Positions 8,531 through 17,514 of a stretch of 64,000 nt of DNA are shown here, one piece after another. This DNA is from Luteimonas rhizosphaerae. Its GTDB lineage: Bacteria; Pseudomonadota; Gammaproteobacteria; Xanthomonadales; Xanthomonadaceae. Location of the stretch: assembly GCF_002849595.1 (NCBI RefSeq), contig NZ_NRQR01000002.1, forward strand, positions 186,001 through 250,000, read 5' to 3'. Made by a program: the position numbers and the translations under genes. The notes below the pieces were generated by a model. The model was not told the DNA's origin, did not search any database, and saw only the letters and a program-made list of their open reading frames with translations. Position 1 is the stretch's first letter. The number at the start of each line of letters is the position of its first letter.

Positions 8531-10135
8531 TCAGCGCCGCCCGCGAATCAGGTCCGCCGCACGCTCGGCGATCATCGTCACCGGTGCATTCGTATTGCCG
8601 CCGGGCAGCGCGGGCATGACCGACGCATCGACGACGCGCAGGCCCTCGACGCCATGCACGCGCAGCTGCGGATCCACGACCGACAGCGCATCGGTGCCCA
8701 TGCGGCAACTGCCGGCCGGGTGGTAGACCGATTCGGCGCGCGCGCGGACGAAGCGTGCGATCTCCTGGGGCGACAGATTGTCCGCCTCCGGTTGGATGGC
8801 CGCGCCGCGGACGTCGTCGAAGGCGGGCTGCGCGAGGACGTCGCGCGAGAGCCGGGCGCACTCGACCATGCGGGCGAAGTCGATCCCCGCGTCGTCGCCG
8901 AGATAGTTGGCTTCGATCCGCGGCGCATCGCTGACGCGGTTGCTGACCAGGGTGATCCGGCCGCGGCTGTGCGGGCGCAGGAAGCAGGCGTGCAGGGTGT
9001 AGCCATCGCCCGGCAGGCGGCGCCGGCCGTGATCGTCGAGCAGCGCGGGCACGAAATGGAACTGGATGTCGGCGCGCGCGTCGGTCGCCAGCGGCGAGCG
9101 CACGAAGCCGCCAGCCTCGGCCAGGTTGCTGGTGCCGGGGCCCCTGCGTCCCTGCAGGTAGTACCGCCAGGCGACGGCGGCATCGCTGACGCGGTCGTAG
9201 CTGATGCGCTGGGTCGACTGGCGCAGCGTGCAGATGTCGAGATGGTCCTGCAGGTTGCGGCCGACGCCGGGCAGGTCGTGGACCACGCCGATGCGCTGGC
9301 GGCGGAGATCGTCGGCCGCGCCGATGCCCGACAGCAGCAACAGCTGCGGGGAATTGATCGCGCCTCCGCACAGCAGCACCTCGCGCGTCGCCGGCTGGTG
9401 GAACGCGCCGCGCGCCGTCGCATAGACGACGCCGGTCGCACGGCCGTGTTCGAAGGTGACCCGGCTCGCCAGCGCGCCGGTCTGCACGGTGAGGTTGGGA
9501 CGCGGCCGCGCCGGATCGAGGTAAGCCACCGCGGCCGAGCATCGCGCGCCGTCGCGCTGGGTGACCTGGTACAGGCCGACGCCGAGCTGGTCCGGACCAT
9601 TGAAGTCGTCGTTGACCGCGAAGCCCGCCTGCCGGCCGGCCTCGACGAAGCGCTGGGACAGCGGGTTGACGTGGCGCAGGTCCGACACCGTCAGTGGCCC
9701 GTCGGCGCCGTGCAGGGCATCGCCGCCGCGCGTATTGCCCTCGCTGCGTTTGAAGTAGGGCAGCACGTCCTGCCAGCCCCAGCCCGTGGCGCCGGCGGTG
9801 GCCCAGTCGTCGTAATCCCGGGGAACGCCGCGCGTGTAGCACATCGCGTTGATCGAGCTCGAGCCGCCCAGCACCTTGCCGCGTGGCCACCACAGCGTGC
9901 GGTTGTCGAGCTGCGGTTCGGGCGCGGTGTCGTAGTTCCAGTTGATGTCGCGGCGCCGGACCAGCTTCGCCAGACCCGCCGGCATGTGGATGAAGGGATG
10001 GCGGTCGCGCGGGCCGGCTTCGAGCAGCAGCACGCGCACGTCCGGATCCTCGCTCAGGCGATGCGCGAGGACGCAGCCGGCGGAACCGGCGCCGACGATG
10101 ACGTAGTCGTAGACGGGAGCGGGAGAGGCGGGCAT
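8531..10135 (-). CDS. GMC-family FAD-dependent oxidoreductase (choline dehydrogenase-like)
   Basis: GMC enzymes oxidise alcohols using FAD. The 534-residue protein opens with the ADP-binding motif VIVGAGSAGCVLAHRLSE, has the family segments GGSSSINAMCYTRG (near residue 85) and GAINSPQLLLLSGIG (near 260), and near the C-terminus YHPAGSCRMG followed by GNTNAPVTMIAERAADLI, which places the catalytic histidine and FAD contact. Length fits choline/alcohol dehydrogenases, but no betaine genes (betB, betI) are near, so the substrate is open. The chosen ATG puts the FAD motif about 10 residues from the start; the next gene diverges 115 bases away. Confidence 0.92.
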   Translation of the reverse strand: MPASPAPVYDYVIVGAGSAGCVLAHRLSEDPDVRVLLLEAGPRDRHPFIHMPAGLAKLVRRRDINWNYDTAPEPQLDNRTLWWPRGKVLGGSSSINAMCYTRGVPRDYDDWATAGATGWGWQDVLPYFKRSEGNTRGGDALHGADGPLTVSDLRHVNPLSQRFVEAGRQAGFAVNDDFNGPDQLGVGLYQVTQRDGARCSAAVAYLDPARPRPNLTVQTGALASRVTFEHGRATGVVYATARGAFHQPATREVLLCGGAINSPQLLLLSGIGAADDLRRQRIGVVHDLPGVGRNLQDHLDICTLRQSTQRISYDRVSDAAVAWRYYLQGRRGPGTSNLAEAGGFVRSPLATDARADIQFHFVPALLDDHGRRRLPGDGYTLHACFLRPHSRGRITLVSNRVSDAPRIEANYLGDDAGIDFARMVECARLSRDVLAQPAFDDVRGAAIQPEADNLSPQEIARFVRARAESVYHPAGSCRMGTDALSVVDPQLRVHGVEGLRVVDASVMPALPGGNTNAPVTMIAERAADLIRGRR

Positions 10136-10250
10136 CGCGGGACCGGGTCGGACGGGACATAGAGCATAGGCGCGTCGCCGGCCGCGCGGTGGCGGGAATG
10201 ACGGGCATCGGCTACCGTGCGCGTCGATCCCGCCCGCCTTCGTGTGGCCC

Positions 10251-11630
10251 ATGACGCAACAGGCTTCCGGCGCGAGACCGCGCCGCGCGCTCGGCCAGTT
10301 CCGGGACGCGCTCGGTGCGTCGCCGCCGCTGTGGTGGGCGCTGCTGTATTTCTTCAGCCTGCTGTGCGGCTACTACGTGCTGCGCCCGGTGCGCGATGCG
10401 ATGGGTGCGTCGTCGGATGCGTCGGCGGTGTTTCCGACCTTCCTGCTCGACTGGGCTTCGGCGCGGGGCATCGCGCTCGGCGACTTCACCCTGCAGGCGC
10501 TCTTCAGCGCCACGTTCGTGGTGATGCTGCTGCTGCAGCCGCTGTACGGCGCGCTGGTCTCGCGCTTTCCGCGCCGGGTCTTCCTGCCGGTGGTGTATCT
10601 GGTCTTCATCGTCTGCCTGCTGGGCTTCCGCTGGGCGTTCGACACCGACCTGTCGGGCCGCGGCGCCCTGTTCTTCGTCTGGATCGCGGTCTTCAACCTG
10701 TTCGCGGTGACCGTGTTCTGGAGCTTCATGGCCGACGTGTTCGACAACGAACACGCCAAGCGCTACTACGGCTACATCGGCGCGGGCGGCACGATCGGCG
10801 CCTTCGTCGGGCCGTTCATCACGACGATGCTGGTCGGCCGGATCGGCGTGGCGAACCTGACGCTGGTGTCGGTCGGGTTCCTGTGCGTGTGCCTGCTGTG
10901 CATCCTCAAGCTGCGCAGCTGGGCGCGGCGCAAAGAGGCGGCGCGCGCCGAGCAGGGCGAGCAGGCGATCGGCGGCTCGATCTGGGCCGGCCTGAAACTT
11001 ATCGCTGCCGATCCGCTGCTGCGCGGTCTGGCGATGTTGATGTTCTTCGGCGTCGGCGTCGGCACGCTGCTCTACAACGAGCAGGCCGCGATCGTCCGGC
11101 AGTACTACCCGACCGCCGAGGCCGCGACGCGCTACTACTCGATCATCGACTGGGCGGTCGCGAGCCTGACGATCCTGGTGCAGCTGCTGCTGACGCGCTG
11201 GCTGCTGCGCCGCTACGGCGTGGCACCGTTGCTGCTGCTGCCGGCAGTGGCGATCCTGATCGGTTTCTCGCTGCTGTCCGCCTCGCCGCTGCCGCTGCTG
11301 ATCGCGACGGTGCAGGTGATGACCCGCGCCAGCGAGTTCTCCCTGGCCAAGCCGGCGCGCGAGACGCTCTACACCCGGGTCAACCGCGAATCGCGCTACA
11401 AGGCCAAGGCGGTCATCGACACCGCGGTGTACCGCGGCGGTGACGTGACCTTCGTCTGGGTGCACAAGGCGCTGGCGGTGCTGGGGTCGCAGCTGGTGTT
11501 CGTGGCCGGCATCGGCATCGCGCTGGGCATGACCTTCGGCGCATGGCGGGTGATCCGTGCCGAGCGCAGGCTGCCGGAACAGCCGGCACCTGCCCGGCCT
11601 CCGGAGCACAGTCATGGCAAGCCGTCGTGA
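10251..11630 (+). CDS. Membrane transporter resembling ATP/ADP (Npt/TLC-type) or MFS carriers
   Basis: The 459-residue protein has about 11-12 hydrophobic segments. The opening stretch YFFSLLCGYYVLRPVRDAMG is characteristic of the nucleotide-exchange (AAA/Npt, TLC) carriers, and the long-range layout is MFS-like. In intracellular parasites such proteins import ATP; in free-living Xanthomonadaceae homologues the substrate is not known to me. ATG 10251 is preferred to the GTG at 10242. The 3' end overlaps the next gene by 17 bases, so the transporter and the Tat-exported epimerase-like protein are probably translated together. Confidence 0.75.
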   Translation: MTQQASGARPRRALGQFRDALGASPPLWWALLYFFSLLCGYYVLRPVRDAMGASSDASAVFPTFLLDWASARGIALGDFTLQALFSATFVVMLLLQPLYGALVSRFPRRVFLPVVYLVFIVCLLGFRWAFDTDLSGRGALFFVWIAVFNLFAVTVFWSFMADVFDNEHAKRYYGYIGAGGTIGAFVGPFITTMLVGRIGVANLTLVSVGFLCVCLLCILKLRSWARRKEAARAEQGEQAIGGSIWAGLKLIAADPLLRGLAMLMFFGVGVGTLLYNEQAAIVRQYYPTAEAATRYYSIIDWAVASLTILVQLLLTRWLLRRYGVAPLLLLPAVAILIGFSLLSASPLPLLIATVQVMTRASEFSLAKPARETLYTRVNRESRYKAKAVIDTAVYRGGDVTFVWVHKALAVLGSQLVFVAGIGIALGMTFGAWRVIRAERRLPEQPAPARPPEHSHGKPS

Positions 11631-12750
11631 GTTCCTCGCCCACAGCCTGACCGCGGCGACGTTCGCCGCGCTGCCGGCCGCCGTCTTCGCATCGATCGGG
11701 CGCGCTACGCGTCCGCTGAAACTCCTGGTCCTCGGCGGCACCGGTTTCCTCGGTCCGCACTTCGTCGAATGCGCGCATGCACGCGGGCACACGCTGACCC
11801 TGTTCAACCGCGGCCGCAGCAATCCGGCGCGCTTCGACGGCACCCCGCTGGCCGGTATCGAGCAACTGCGCGGCGACCGCAAGGACGACCTCGCCGCGCT
11901 CGAAGGCGACCGCCGCTGGGACGCCGTGCTTGACACCTCGGCGTACTTTCCCGACGACGTCGCGCGCAGCGCGTCGCTGCTGGCGGACCGCGTGGGGCAC
12001 TACCAGCTCATCTCGTCGATCTCGGTCTATGCCCGCAACGACATCGTCAATGACGAGGACAGTCCGCTGGCGACGCTGGACGACCCCACCACGCGCACGA
12101 TCACCGGAGCGACCTACGGCGGGCTCAAGGCCGCCTGCGAGCGCGCCGCGCAACGCGCCTTGCCGGACCGCACGTCGGTCGTGCGACCGGGGCTGATCGT
12201 CGGCCCCGGCGACAGCACGGACCGTTTTACCTGGTGGCCCGCTCGCGCGGACCGCGGCGGCGAGATCGCGGCGCCCGGCGCACCGGACGATCCGACCCAG
12301 TGCATCGACGTCCGCGATCTCGCCGCGTTCCTGCTGCAGCTGATCGAACAGGACGCGACCGGCGTGTTCAACGCGGACTCGGCGCCCGGCACGCTCGACA
12401 TGGGACGGTTGCTCGAGAGCTGCGTGCGTCAAGCGAAGGCCACGGGCGGCGCGCCGGATGCGCGCCTGACCTGGCTGCCTGCGGAGTTCCTCGACGCGCA
12501 GGGCGTCGAGGCGTGGTCGGACATGCCGGTGTGGATCGCGCCGGAGGGCGAGTACGCCGGCTTCGGCCGGACCCGCGTCGATCGCGCGCAGGCCGCCGGG
12601 CTCACCCATCGCCCGATCGACGACACGGTGCGCGACACGCTGGCCTGGTGGCGCGCCCAGCCGGCCGACCGCCGCGCTGCGCCGAAGGCGGGGCTGACGC
12701 CGCAACGCGAGGCCGAGGTGCTGGCTGCCTGGCACGCACGCAGCGCCTGA
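11614..12750 (+). CDS. Tat-exported NAD-dependent epimerase/dehydratase-like protein
   Basis: The protein begins MASRREFLAHSLTAATFAAL: the twin-arginine SRREFL and a hydrophobic stretch make a Tat signal, so it would be exported folded, presumably with its cofactor. Next comes a Rossmann-type nucleotide motif LVLGGTGFLGPHF, as in extended short-chain dehydrogenases and isoflavone-reductase-like epimerases. The 378-residue length fits. The typical YxxxK is replaced by a YGGLKAACE segment (tyrosine and lysine four apart), so the catalytic pair is plausible. It overlaps the transporter gene by 17 bases. Substrate unknown. Confidence 0.85.
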   Translation: MASRREFLAHSLTAATFAALPAAVFASIGRATRPLKLLVLGGTGFLGPHFVECAHARGHTLTLFNRGRSNPARFDGTPLAGIEQLRGDRKDDLAALEGDRRWDAVLDTSAYFPDDVARSASLLADRVGHYQLISSISVYARNDIVNDEDSPLATLDDPTTRTITGATYGGLKAACERAAQRALPDRTSVVRPGLIVGPGDSTDRFTWWPARADRGGEIAAPGAPDDPTQCIDVRDLAAFLLQLIEQDATGVFNADSAPGTLDMGRLLESCVRQAKATGGAPDARLTWLPAEFLDAQGVEAWSDMPVWIAPEGEYAGFGRTRVDRAQAAGLTHRPIDDTVRDTLAWWRAQPADRRAAPKAGLTPQREAEVLAAWHARSA

Positions 12751-12760
12751 CGCTGCGTCT

Positions 12761-12788
12761 GTAGACGCGCGCTTGCGCGCGATGGGCC
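12761..12788 (+). repeat. GTAG-type palindromic repeat (REP-like)
   Basis: GTAG is followed by a short hairpin (CGCGCGC-TT-GCGCGCG), the layout of the small extragenic palindromes carrying GTAG that are common in Stenotrophomonas and relatives. It sits between the convergent epimerase-like and membrane-protein genes. A second copy is at 50187. Confidence 0.5.
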
Positions 12789-12832
12789 TTCAAGCGGCGC
12801 GCCATCGCGCGGGGTGCGCTCACCGCCGGAGC

Positions 12833-13225
12833 TCAGCCCACCACGGCCGCGGTGAACAGCATCGCGCCGACCAGGAACGCCGCGCTCAACATGTGCACCC
12901 GCGGATGGTGGACGCGCAGCCAGACGAACTGGAGCACAAGCCGCAGCCACCAGAAGCCCGCCATGCCTGCGAGCACGACCTGCCCCAGCCGCGTAGCGGC
13001 GAGCTCGGCCGGCATCACGAAGCAGAGCAGGGCAACCGCGCCGAACACCCACACCAGCTGCGCATTCGCGATCTGCACGATCGCGCGATTGGGCCGCGTG
13101 GTCGCGGCCAGGCTGCGCGGCCAGTCGAAGAGCCGCCAGAACGCGAGATGGAACAGCGCGAACGCCGCGCTGTGCACGCCGCAGGCGACGATCAGCCAGT
13201 CGACGCCGGGCGCGTCCACGGTCAT
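12833..13225 (-). CDS. Small four-helix membrane protein of unknown function
   Basis: The 130-residue product has four hydrophobic segments (about residues 10-30, 47-70, 78-100 and 110-130) and no motif I recognise. Its ATG overlaps the stop of the upstream thioesterase-like gene (ATGA at 13222-13225), so the two are translationally coupled, and fadE lies upstream on the same strand. A link to fatty-acid handling is only inference from this order. Confidence 0.75.
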   Translation of the reverse strand: MTVDAPGVDWLIVACGVHSAAFALFHLAFWRLFDWPRSLAATTRPNRAIVQIANAQLVWVFGAVALLCFVMPAELAATRLGQVVLAGMAGFWWLRLVLQFVWLRVHHPRVHMLSAAFLVGAMLFTAAVVG

Positions 13226-13701
13226 CCGGGACGCGCGCCCCGCGGCGACACCCACATCGCGATCTCCGCGCGGAACACCGCTTCGCCCGCGTCGTTGCGG
13301 ATCACCACGCACACCGGCAGCGCATAGCCCGTCTCCGCAACGGTCGGTGCGAACGCAGGGGTCGCGGTGGCGTGCAGGGTGCCGGTGGCCTTGGCCAGGT
13401 ACTCGACCGTCATGCCCTTCGGAATCCAGCGCATCGACGCGGGAATGTTGACGTCGGTGGTCAGGCCGCCGATCAGTTCGGCGAGGTTGCACAGGGCGAT
13501 CGCATGCACCGTGCCGATGTGGTTGGTCACCGCGCGGCGGTGGCGCATCGTCGCCTCGCCATGGCCCGCGCGCAGCGCGGTGATGCGCGGCGCGATGCTG
13601 GCGAAGTACGGCGCCTTGCGACAGACGAGGACGCCGAACAGCCAGGCGCCGCCCGGCCAGCGGATCATCCGGTTGCGAAACGACAGCAGCGGCGCGGTCA
13701 T
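13222..13701 (-). CDS. Hotdog-fold thioesterase-like protein (DUF4442 type)
   Basis: The 159-residue protein has the pattern of DUF4442/PaaI-like hotdog proteins: a central helix with HIGTVHAIALCNLAELIGGL, then beta strands ending EAVFRAEIAMWVSPRG. Such proteins are acyl-CoA or acyl-carrier thioesterases or relatives acting in the cytoplasm. ATG 13701 (MTAPLLSFRNR) is chosen over a GTG seven codons upstream. It lies 71 bases after fadE on the same strand and overlaps the next gene by ATGA, consistent with a fatty-acid operon. Confidence 0.82.
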   Translation of the reverse strand: MTAPLLSFRNRMIRWPGGAWLFGVLVCRKAPYFASIAPRITALRAGHGEATMRHRRAVTNHIGTVHAIALCNLAELIGGLTTDVNIPASMRWIPKGMTVEYLAKATGTLHATATPAFAPTVAETGYALPVCVVIRNDAGEAVFRAEIAMWVSPRGARPG

Positions 13702-13724
13702 GGTGTACTCCACTGCGGACACGA

Positions 13725-13749
13725 CAACGGCGGGACTGGCCCGCCGTTG
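13725..13749 (-). terminator. Hairpin between fadE and the thioesterase-like gene
   Basis: A 10-bp perfect stem (13725-13734 with 13740-13749, loop ACTGG) lies directly after fadE. It lacks a T tract in either direction, so it may be an attenuator or an RNA-stabilising hairpin rather than a full terminator. Confidence 0.4.
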
Positions 13750-13772
13750 CCGGTGTCACGTCGCCACTGGCG

Positions 13773-16250
13773 TCAGGCCGCTTCGCGCGACTCGCCGCTC
13801 TGCTGCGCCGGCGCACGGTAGCCTGCCGAGCGCAGCGCTTCGGTGTCGAAATCGTCGACCGTGATCGCGTCGAGCGTGATCGCGCGCAGCTCCACCAGCT
13901 GGGCGTGCTCTTCGGCCGTGATGTGGCCTTCGCGCATCGCTTCCTCGAGCTGGGCGTCGTAATCCAGCGCCTCGATGCCCTTGCTCTTCATCGCCTTGAG
14001 GAACTTGCGCTCCACCGGTTCGGCGGCGATCGCCTTCGCCAGGTAGCTGTCGATGCGGCCACCCGGATTGTTCTCGCACGGCGTCAGGAACACGCCGTCG
14101 CCCAGGCGCGCACGGGCTTCGTTCGGCGCCATCAGCAGCGCCGCGACGCGATGGCCCAGACGGTCGCCGGGCGCTTCGGCGCGACGGCCCCACGGGAAGA
14201 TCAACGCCCACATCAGCCAGCCGACCGGGCGGATGGGGAAGTTGCGCAGCGCCGCCGACAGCGCGAGTTCGATCTTGTGCACGCTGTCGTGGAAGGCCCA
14301 CGCGAGCAGCGGCTGGTCGGCCTGCGGCGCGCCTTCGTCGTGGTAGCGCTTGAGCATCGCACTGGTCATGTAGATGTGGCTCAGCACGTCGCCCAGGCGA
14401 CCCGACAGCGATTCCTTGAACTTCAGCTTGCCGCCGAGCATCAGCATCGACACGTCCGCCATGAGCGCGAGATTGGCGGAGTAACGGTCCAGCTTGCGGA
14501 AGTAACGACGGGTGTAGGCGTCGCCGGGTGCCGCACCGATCTTGGCGCCGGTGATGCCGAACCAGATCGACCGCACCGCATTGGAGATGGCGAAGCCGAT
14601 GTGGCCGAACAGGCTGCGGTCGAAGTCCTCGAGCCCGCGCTGCGTGTCCGGATCCTGCGCCGCCTTCATTTCCTTCATGACCCACGGATGGCACAGGATC
14701 GCGCCCTGTCCGAAGATCAGCAGGCTGCGCGTCATGATGTTCGCGCCCTCGACCGTGATCGCGATCGGCGCCGCCTGCCAGCTGCGGCCGGCGAAGTTCT
14801 TCGGGCCGAGGATGATGCCCTTGCCGCCGATGACGTCCATGACGTCGCTGATGACTTCGCGGCTCATCGAGGTGCAGTGGTACTTGGCGATCGCCGACGG
14901 CACCGAGGGCACGTCGCCACGATCGACCGCCGCCGCGGTGGCCTGCGACAGCGCGCTGATCGCGTAGGCCTTGCCGCCGATGCGTGCCAGCGCTTCCTCG
15001 ACGCCTTCGAAGCGACCGACCGACAGGCCGAACTGCTTGCGGATGCGCGCATACGCACCGGTGACGACCGCGCCGTACTTGGCGCCGCCGCTGGCGGTGG
15101 AGGGCAGGGTGATCGAACGGCCGATCGCCAGGCACTCGTTGAGCATGTTCCAGCCCTTGCCGGCCATCTCGGGCCCGCCGACCAGCTGGCTCAGCGGAAT
15201 GAAGACGTCGCGGCCGTGGATCGGGCCGTTCTGGAACGGCGAATTCAGCGGGAAATGACGGCGGCCGACGTCGACGCCGGGCGTCTCGCGCGGCAGCAGC
15301 GCCAGGGTGATGCCGATGTCTTCCTTGTCGCCGAGCAGCTGGTCGGGGTCGTACATGCGGAAGGCCAGGCCGATCAGCGTCGCGACCGGCGCCAGCGTGA
15401 TGTAGCGCTTGTCGAACGTGAGGCGGATGCCGAGCACGTTGGCGCCGTTCCACTCGCCCTTGCAGACGATGCCGTAGTCGGGAATCGACGTGGCGTCGGA
15501 GCCGGCGAACGGGCCGGTCAGGCCGAAGCACGGGACTTCCTCGCCGACGGCCAGGCGCGGCAGGTAGTAGTCCTTCTGCTCCTGTGTGCCGTAGTGGTTC
15601 AGCAGCTCGCCCGGGCCGAGCGAGTTGGGCACGCCGACGGTCGAGCTGACCACGCTCGAGACCGACGACAGCTTCTGGATGACCTTGTGGTGCGCCAGCG
15701 CGGAGAAGCCCAGGCCGCCGTACGACTTCGGCACGATCATCCCGAAGAACTTGTTGCGCTTGATGTAATCCCACAGCTCGGGCGGCAGATCCGCGTGGAC
15801 GTGGGTGATCTCCCAGTCGTTGGTCATGCGGCACAGCGCTTCGACCGGTCCGTCGAGGAAGGCCTGCTCTTCGGCCGTCAGGGTCGGCTTCGGCTGGTCG
15901 AGCAGCTTGTTCCAGTCCGGATCGCCGGTGAACAGCTCGCCTTCAAAGCCGACCGAGCCGGTTTCCAGCGCGATGCGCTCGGTCTGCGACAGCGGCGGCA
16001 GCACCTTGCGGAAAAACGTCAGCAGCGGCGCGGTGACCAGCGACTTGCGGACCGGTGCGATCAGCAGCGGCACCGCGATCGCGGCGACGAGCAGCGCTGC
16101 GATCAGGGTCGCGGTGCCGTTGGCGCCCAGCAGCCAGCAGGCGACCAGCAGGGTGACGGTCAGCGCCGCCCAGTAGGCGAGACGCAGGCGATGGTAGGCG
16201 GCGAATGCGCCCGCCAGCAGAAACGCGAGAAACGGAATCGCGACGCTCAT
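13773..16250 (-). CDS. fadE: Acyl-CoA dehydrogenase, FadE type
   Basis: FadE catalyses the first step of fatty-acid beta-oxidation, introducing the trans-2 double bond with FAD. The 825-residue product matches the long FadE form (E. coli about 814). It has two N-terminal membrane helices (residues 3-60), an acyl-CoA dehydrogenase core with IVPKSYGGLGFSALAHH near residue 165 and CFGLTGPFAGSDATSIPD near 245, and a long C-terminal FadE-specific domain. GGAG lies six bases before ATG 16250. It is divergent from a TetR regulator (201-bp gap) with a palindrome in between, and co-directional with the thioesterase-like and membrane genes. Confidence 0.95.
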   Translation of the reverse strand: MSVAIPFLAFLLAGAFAAYHRLRLAYWAALTVTLLVACWLLGANGTATLIAALLVAAIAVPLLIAPVRKSLVTAPLLTFFRKVLPPLSQTERIALETGSVGFEGELFTGDPDWNKLLDQPKPTLTAEEQAFLDGPVEALCRMTNDWEITHVHADLPPELWDYIKRNKFFGMIVPKSYGGLGFSALAHHKVIQKLSSVSSVVSSTVGVPNSLGPGELLNHYGTQEQKDYYLPRLAVGEEVPCFGLTGPFAGSDATSIPDYGIVCKGEWNGANVLGIRLTFDKRYITLAPVATLIGLAFRMYDPDQLLGDKEDIGITLALLPRETPGVDVGRRHFPLNSPFQNGPIHGRDVFIPLSQLVGGPEMAGKGWNMLNECLAIGRSITLPSTASGGAKYGAVVTGAYARIRKQFGLSVGRFEGVEEALARIGGKAYAISALSQATAAAVDRGDVPSVPSAIAKYHCTSMSREVISDVMDVIGGKGIILGPKNFAGRSWQAAPIAITVEGANIMTRSLLIFGQGAILCHPWVMKEMKAAQDPDTQRGLEDFDRSLFGHIGFAISNAVRSIWFGITGAKIGAAPGDAYTRRYFRKLDRYSANLALMADVSMLMLGGKLKFKESLSGRLGDVLSHIYMTSAMLKRYHDEGAPQADQPLLAWAFHDSVHKIELALSAALRNFPIRPVGWLMWALIFPWGRRAEAPGDRLGHRVAALLMAPNEARARLGDGVFLTPCENNPGGRIDSYLAKAIAAEPVERKFLKAMKSKGIEALDYDAQLEEAMREGHITAEEHAQLVELRAITLDAITVDDFDTEALRSAGYRAPAQQSGESREAA

Positions 16251-16338
16251 GATCAGCTCCGACAGTCGGCATGGCAGTAGAACGGTGACCGGCGCGCCGA
16301 CAGGCAGGCCGGTCGGCATGCAGGAGGTCCCGCAGCCT

Positions 16339-16350
16339 GACCGTACGGTC
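16339..16350. promoter_or_regulatory. Palindrome GACCGTACGGTC, candidate TetR operator
   Basis: A perfect 12-bp palindrome sits in the 200-bp gap between the divergent fadE and tetR-type genes, 89 bases from the fadE start and 101 from the regulator start. TetR proteins usually bind such palindromes between themselves and a divergent target. The site is seen; binding is inference. Confidence 0.5.
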
Positions 16351-16450
16351 GAGTATGGTGGCCGTCCCGGTCGATGTCAATGCTGCCCGAGGCCACGTGT
16401 CGGACACGTCGAACCTGTCGCCCCGGCGGGCGTATGGCTAGACTGTCGCG

Positions 16451-17068
16451 ATGACCAATGCCGTTCCCAAGCGCGCCGCGGCGGCGCCCAAGACCGCCGT
16501 TCCCGCCGTGCGCCAGGCCCGCCTCAGTGCCGAGGACTGGGCCCAGGCCGCCCTCGACCTGATCGCCGAGTCCGGCGTGCAGGCCGTCGCCGTCGAACCG
16601 CTGGCGCGTCGCCTGGGCGTGACCAAGGGCAGTTTCTACTGGCATTTCCCGTCGCGCGACGCCCTCCTGCAGGCTGCGCTGGAGCGCTGGGAGAGCGTGG
16701 AGCAGGAGGCCCTGTTCGGCGCCCTGGAGAAGATGCCCGATCCCCGCGAACGCCTGCGGGCGCTGTTCCAGGTCGTGGCCCACGAGTACAAATCGCACGT
16801 GATCTACAGCGCGCTGCTGAAGGCGCAGGACCACGCGACCGTGCAGCCGGTCATCGAGCGCGTGTCGAAGCGACGTCTCGACTATCTCACCGCCTCGTTC
16901 CGCCAGGCCGGACTCGGCCGCGAGGCCGCCCAGCACCGCGCGCGGCTGACCTATACCGCTTACGTCGGCTTCCTGCAGCTCAATCTGCAGCTGCAACAGG
17001 CACGGATGCAGCAGGAAGAATTCGACGCCTACGTCGAGCATCTGGCGCAGACGCTGGTGCCGGTCTGA
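16451..17068 (+). CDS. TetR/AcrR family transcriptional regulator
   Basis: The 205-residue protein has an Ala-rich N-terminal extension of about 20 residues, then a TetR DNA-binding domain: ALDLIAESGVQAVAVEPLAR and the recognition helix region RLGVTKGSFYWHFPSRDALL (residues 55-75). The C-terminal ligand-binding domain is variable, as usual. Divergence from fadE suggests it represses fadE in response to a fatty acyl-CoA, like FadR-type TetR proteins, but this is inferred from position. No closely spaced partner follows it. Confidence 0.88.
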   Translation: MTNAVPKRAAAAPKTAVPAVRQARLSAEDWAQAALDLIAESGVQAVAVEPLARRLGVTKGSFYWHFPSRDALLQAALERWESVEQEALFGALEKMPDPRERLRALFQVVAHEYKSHVIYSALLKAQDHATVQPVIERVSKRRLDYLTASFRQAGLGREAAQHRARLTYTAYVGFLQLNLQLQQARMQQEEFDAYVEHLAQTLVPV

Positions 17069-17396
17069 TTCTTACGTACGCGCGCATGACGAACGCGGCC
17101 TAAGGAAGTCTGTCCGTCGGATTCGTGGGTGCGGAAGGGCGGATGGCCATCTATGGCACTGTCGATCGGCGAAATTCCCGAGCTTTGCGTGCTCTCACCA
17201 CTACTCGTGCCATGCGGTCGAGGAGTCTCGAAGAGTCTGCACATCGCGACAACCATGTGCCGCGTTCGGCCATCGCATCTGTGAGTGGGAAAGAGCTTGT
17301 CGCCTCGAAGATCAATATGAGAACGCGCGCTGATCCACGCATCCGACGTTTGCGGTACGCGTCGGATTCAACGCAGGGCGGCGGCTCATCACCTAC
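17069..17396. other. Intergenic region without visible genes
   Basis: About 330 bases between the TetR gene and the receptor terminator. GC content looks lower than in the flanking genes, and the open frames have no recognisable features or ribosome sites. I see nothing else in it. Confidence 0.6.
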
Positions 17397-17426
17397 AAAA
17401 AACTACGGCCCCTTGCGGGGCCGTAG
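17397..17426 (-). terminator. Rho-independent terminator of the TonB-dependent receptor gene
   Basis: A 10-bp perfect stem (17403-17412 with 17417-17426, loop TTGC) followed on the minus strand by six T (A6 at 17397-17402). It lies 22 bases past the original receptor stop at 17448-17450, which supports the view that the gene once ran to that point. Confidence 0.9.
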
Positions 17427-17514
17427 TGGCATTTCACACTAGCAACATCAGAAGCGCTGCACGTACTCCATGTACATGAAGCGACCCGGGACGTCGTACT
17501 GCGGATCGAACGAG

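Noticed and set aside
13905-16280. Long plus-strand open frame opposite fadE
   Set aside because: It is rich in Arg, Ala and Gln without motifs and mirrors the fadE codons; a typical GC-rich antisense shadow.
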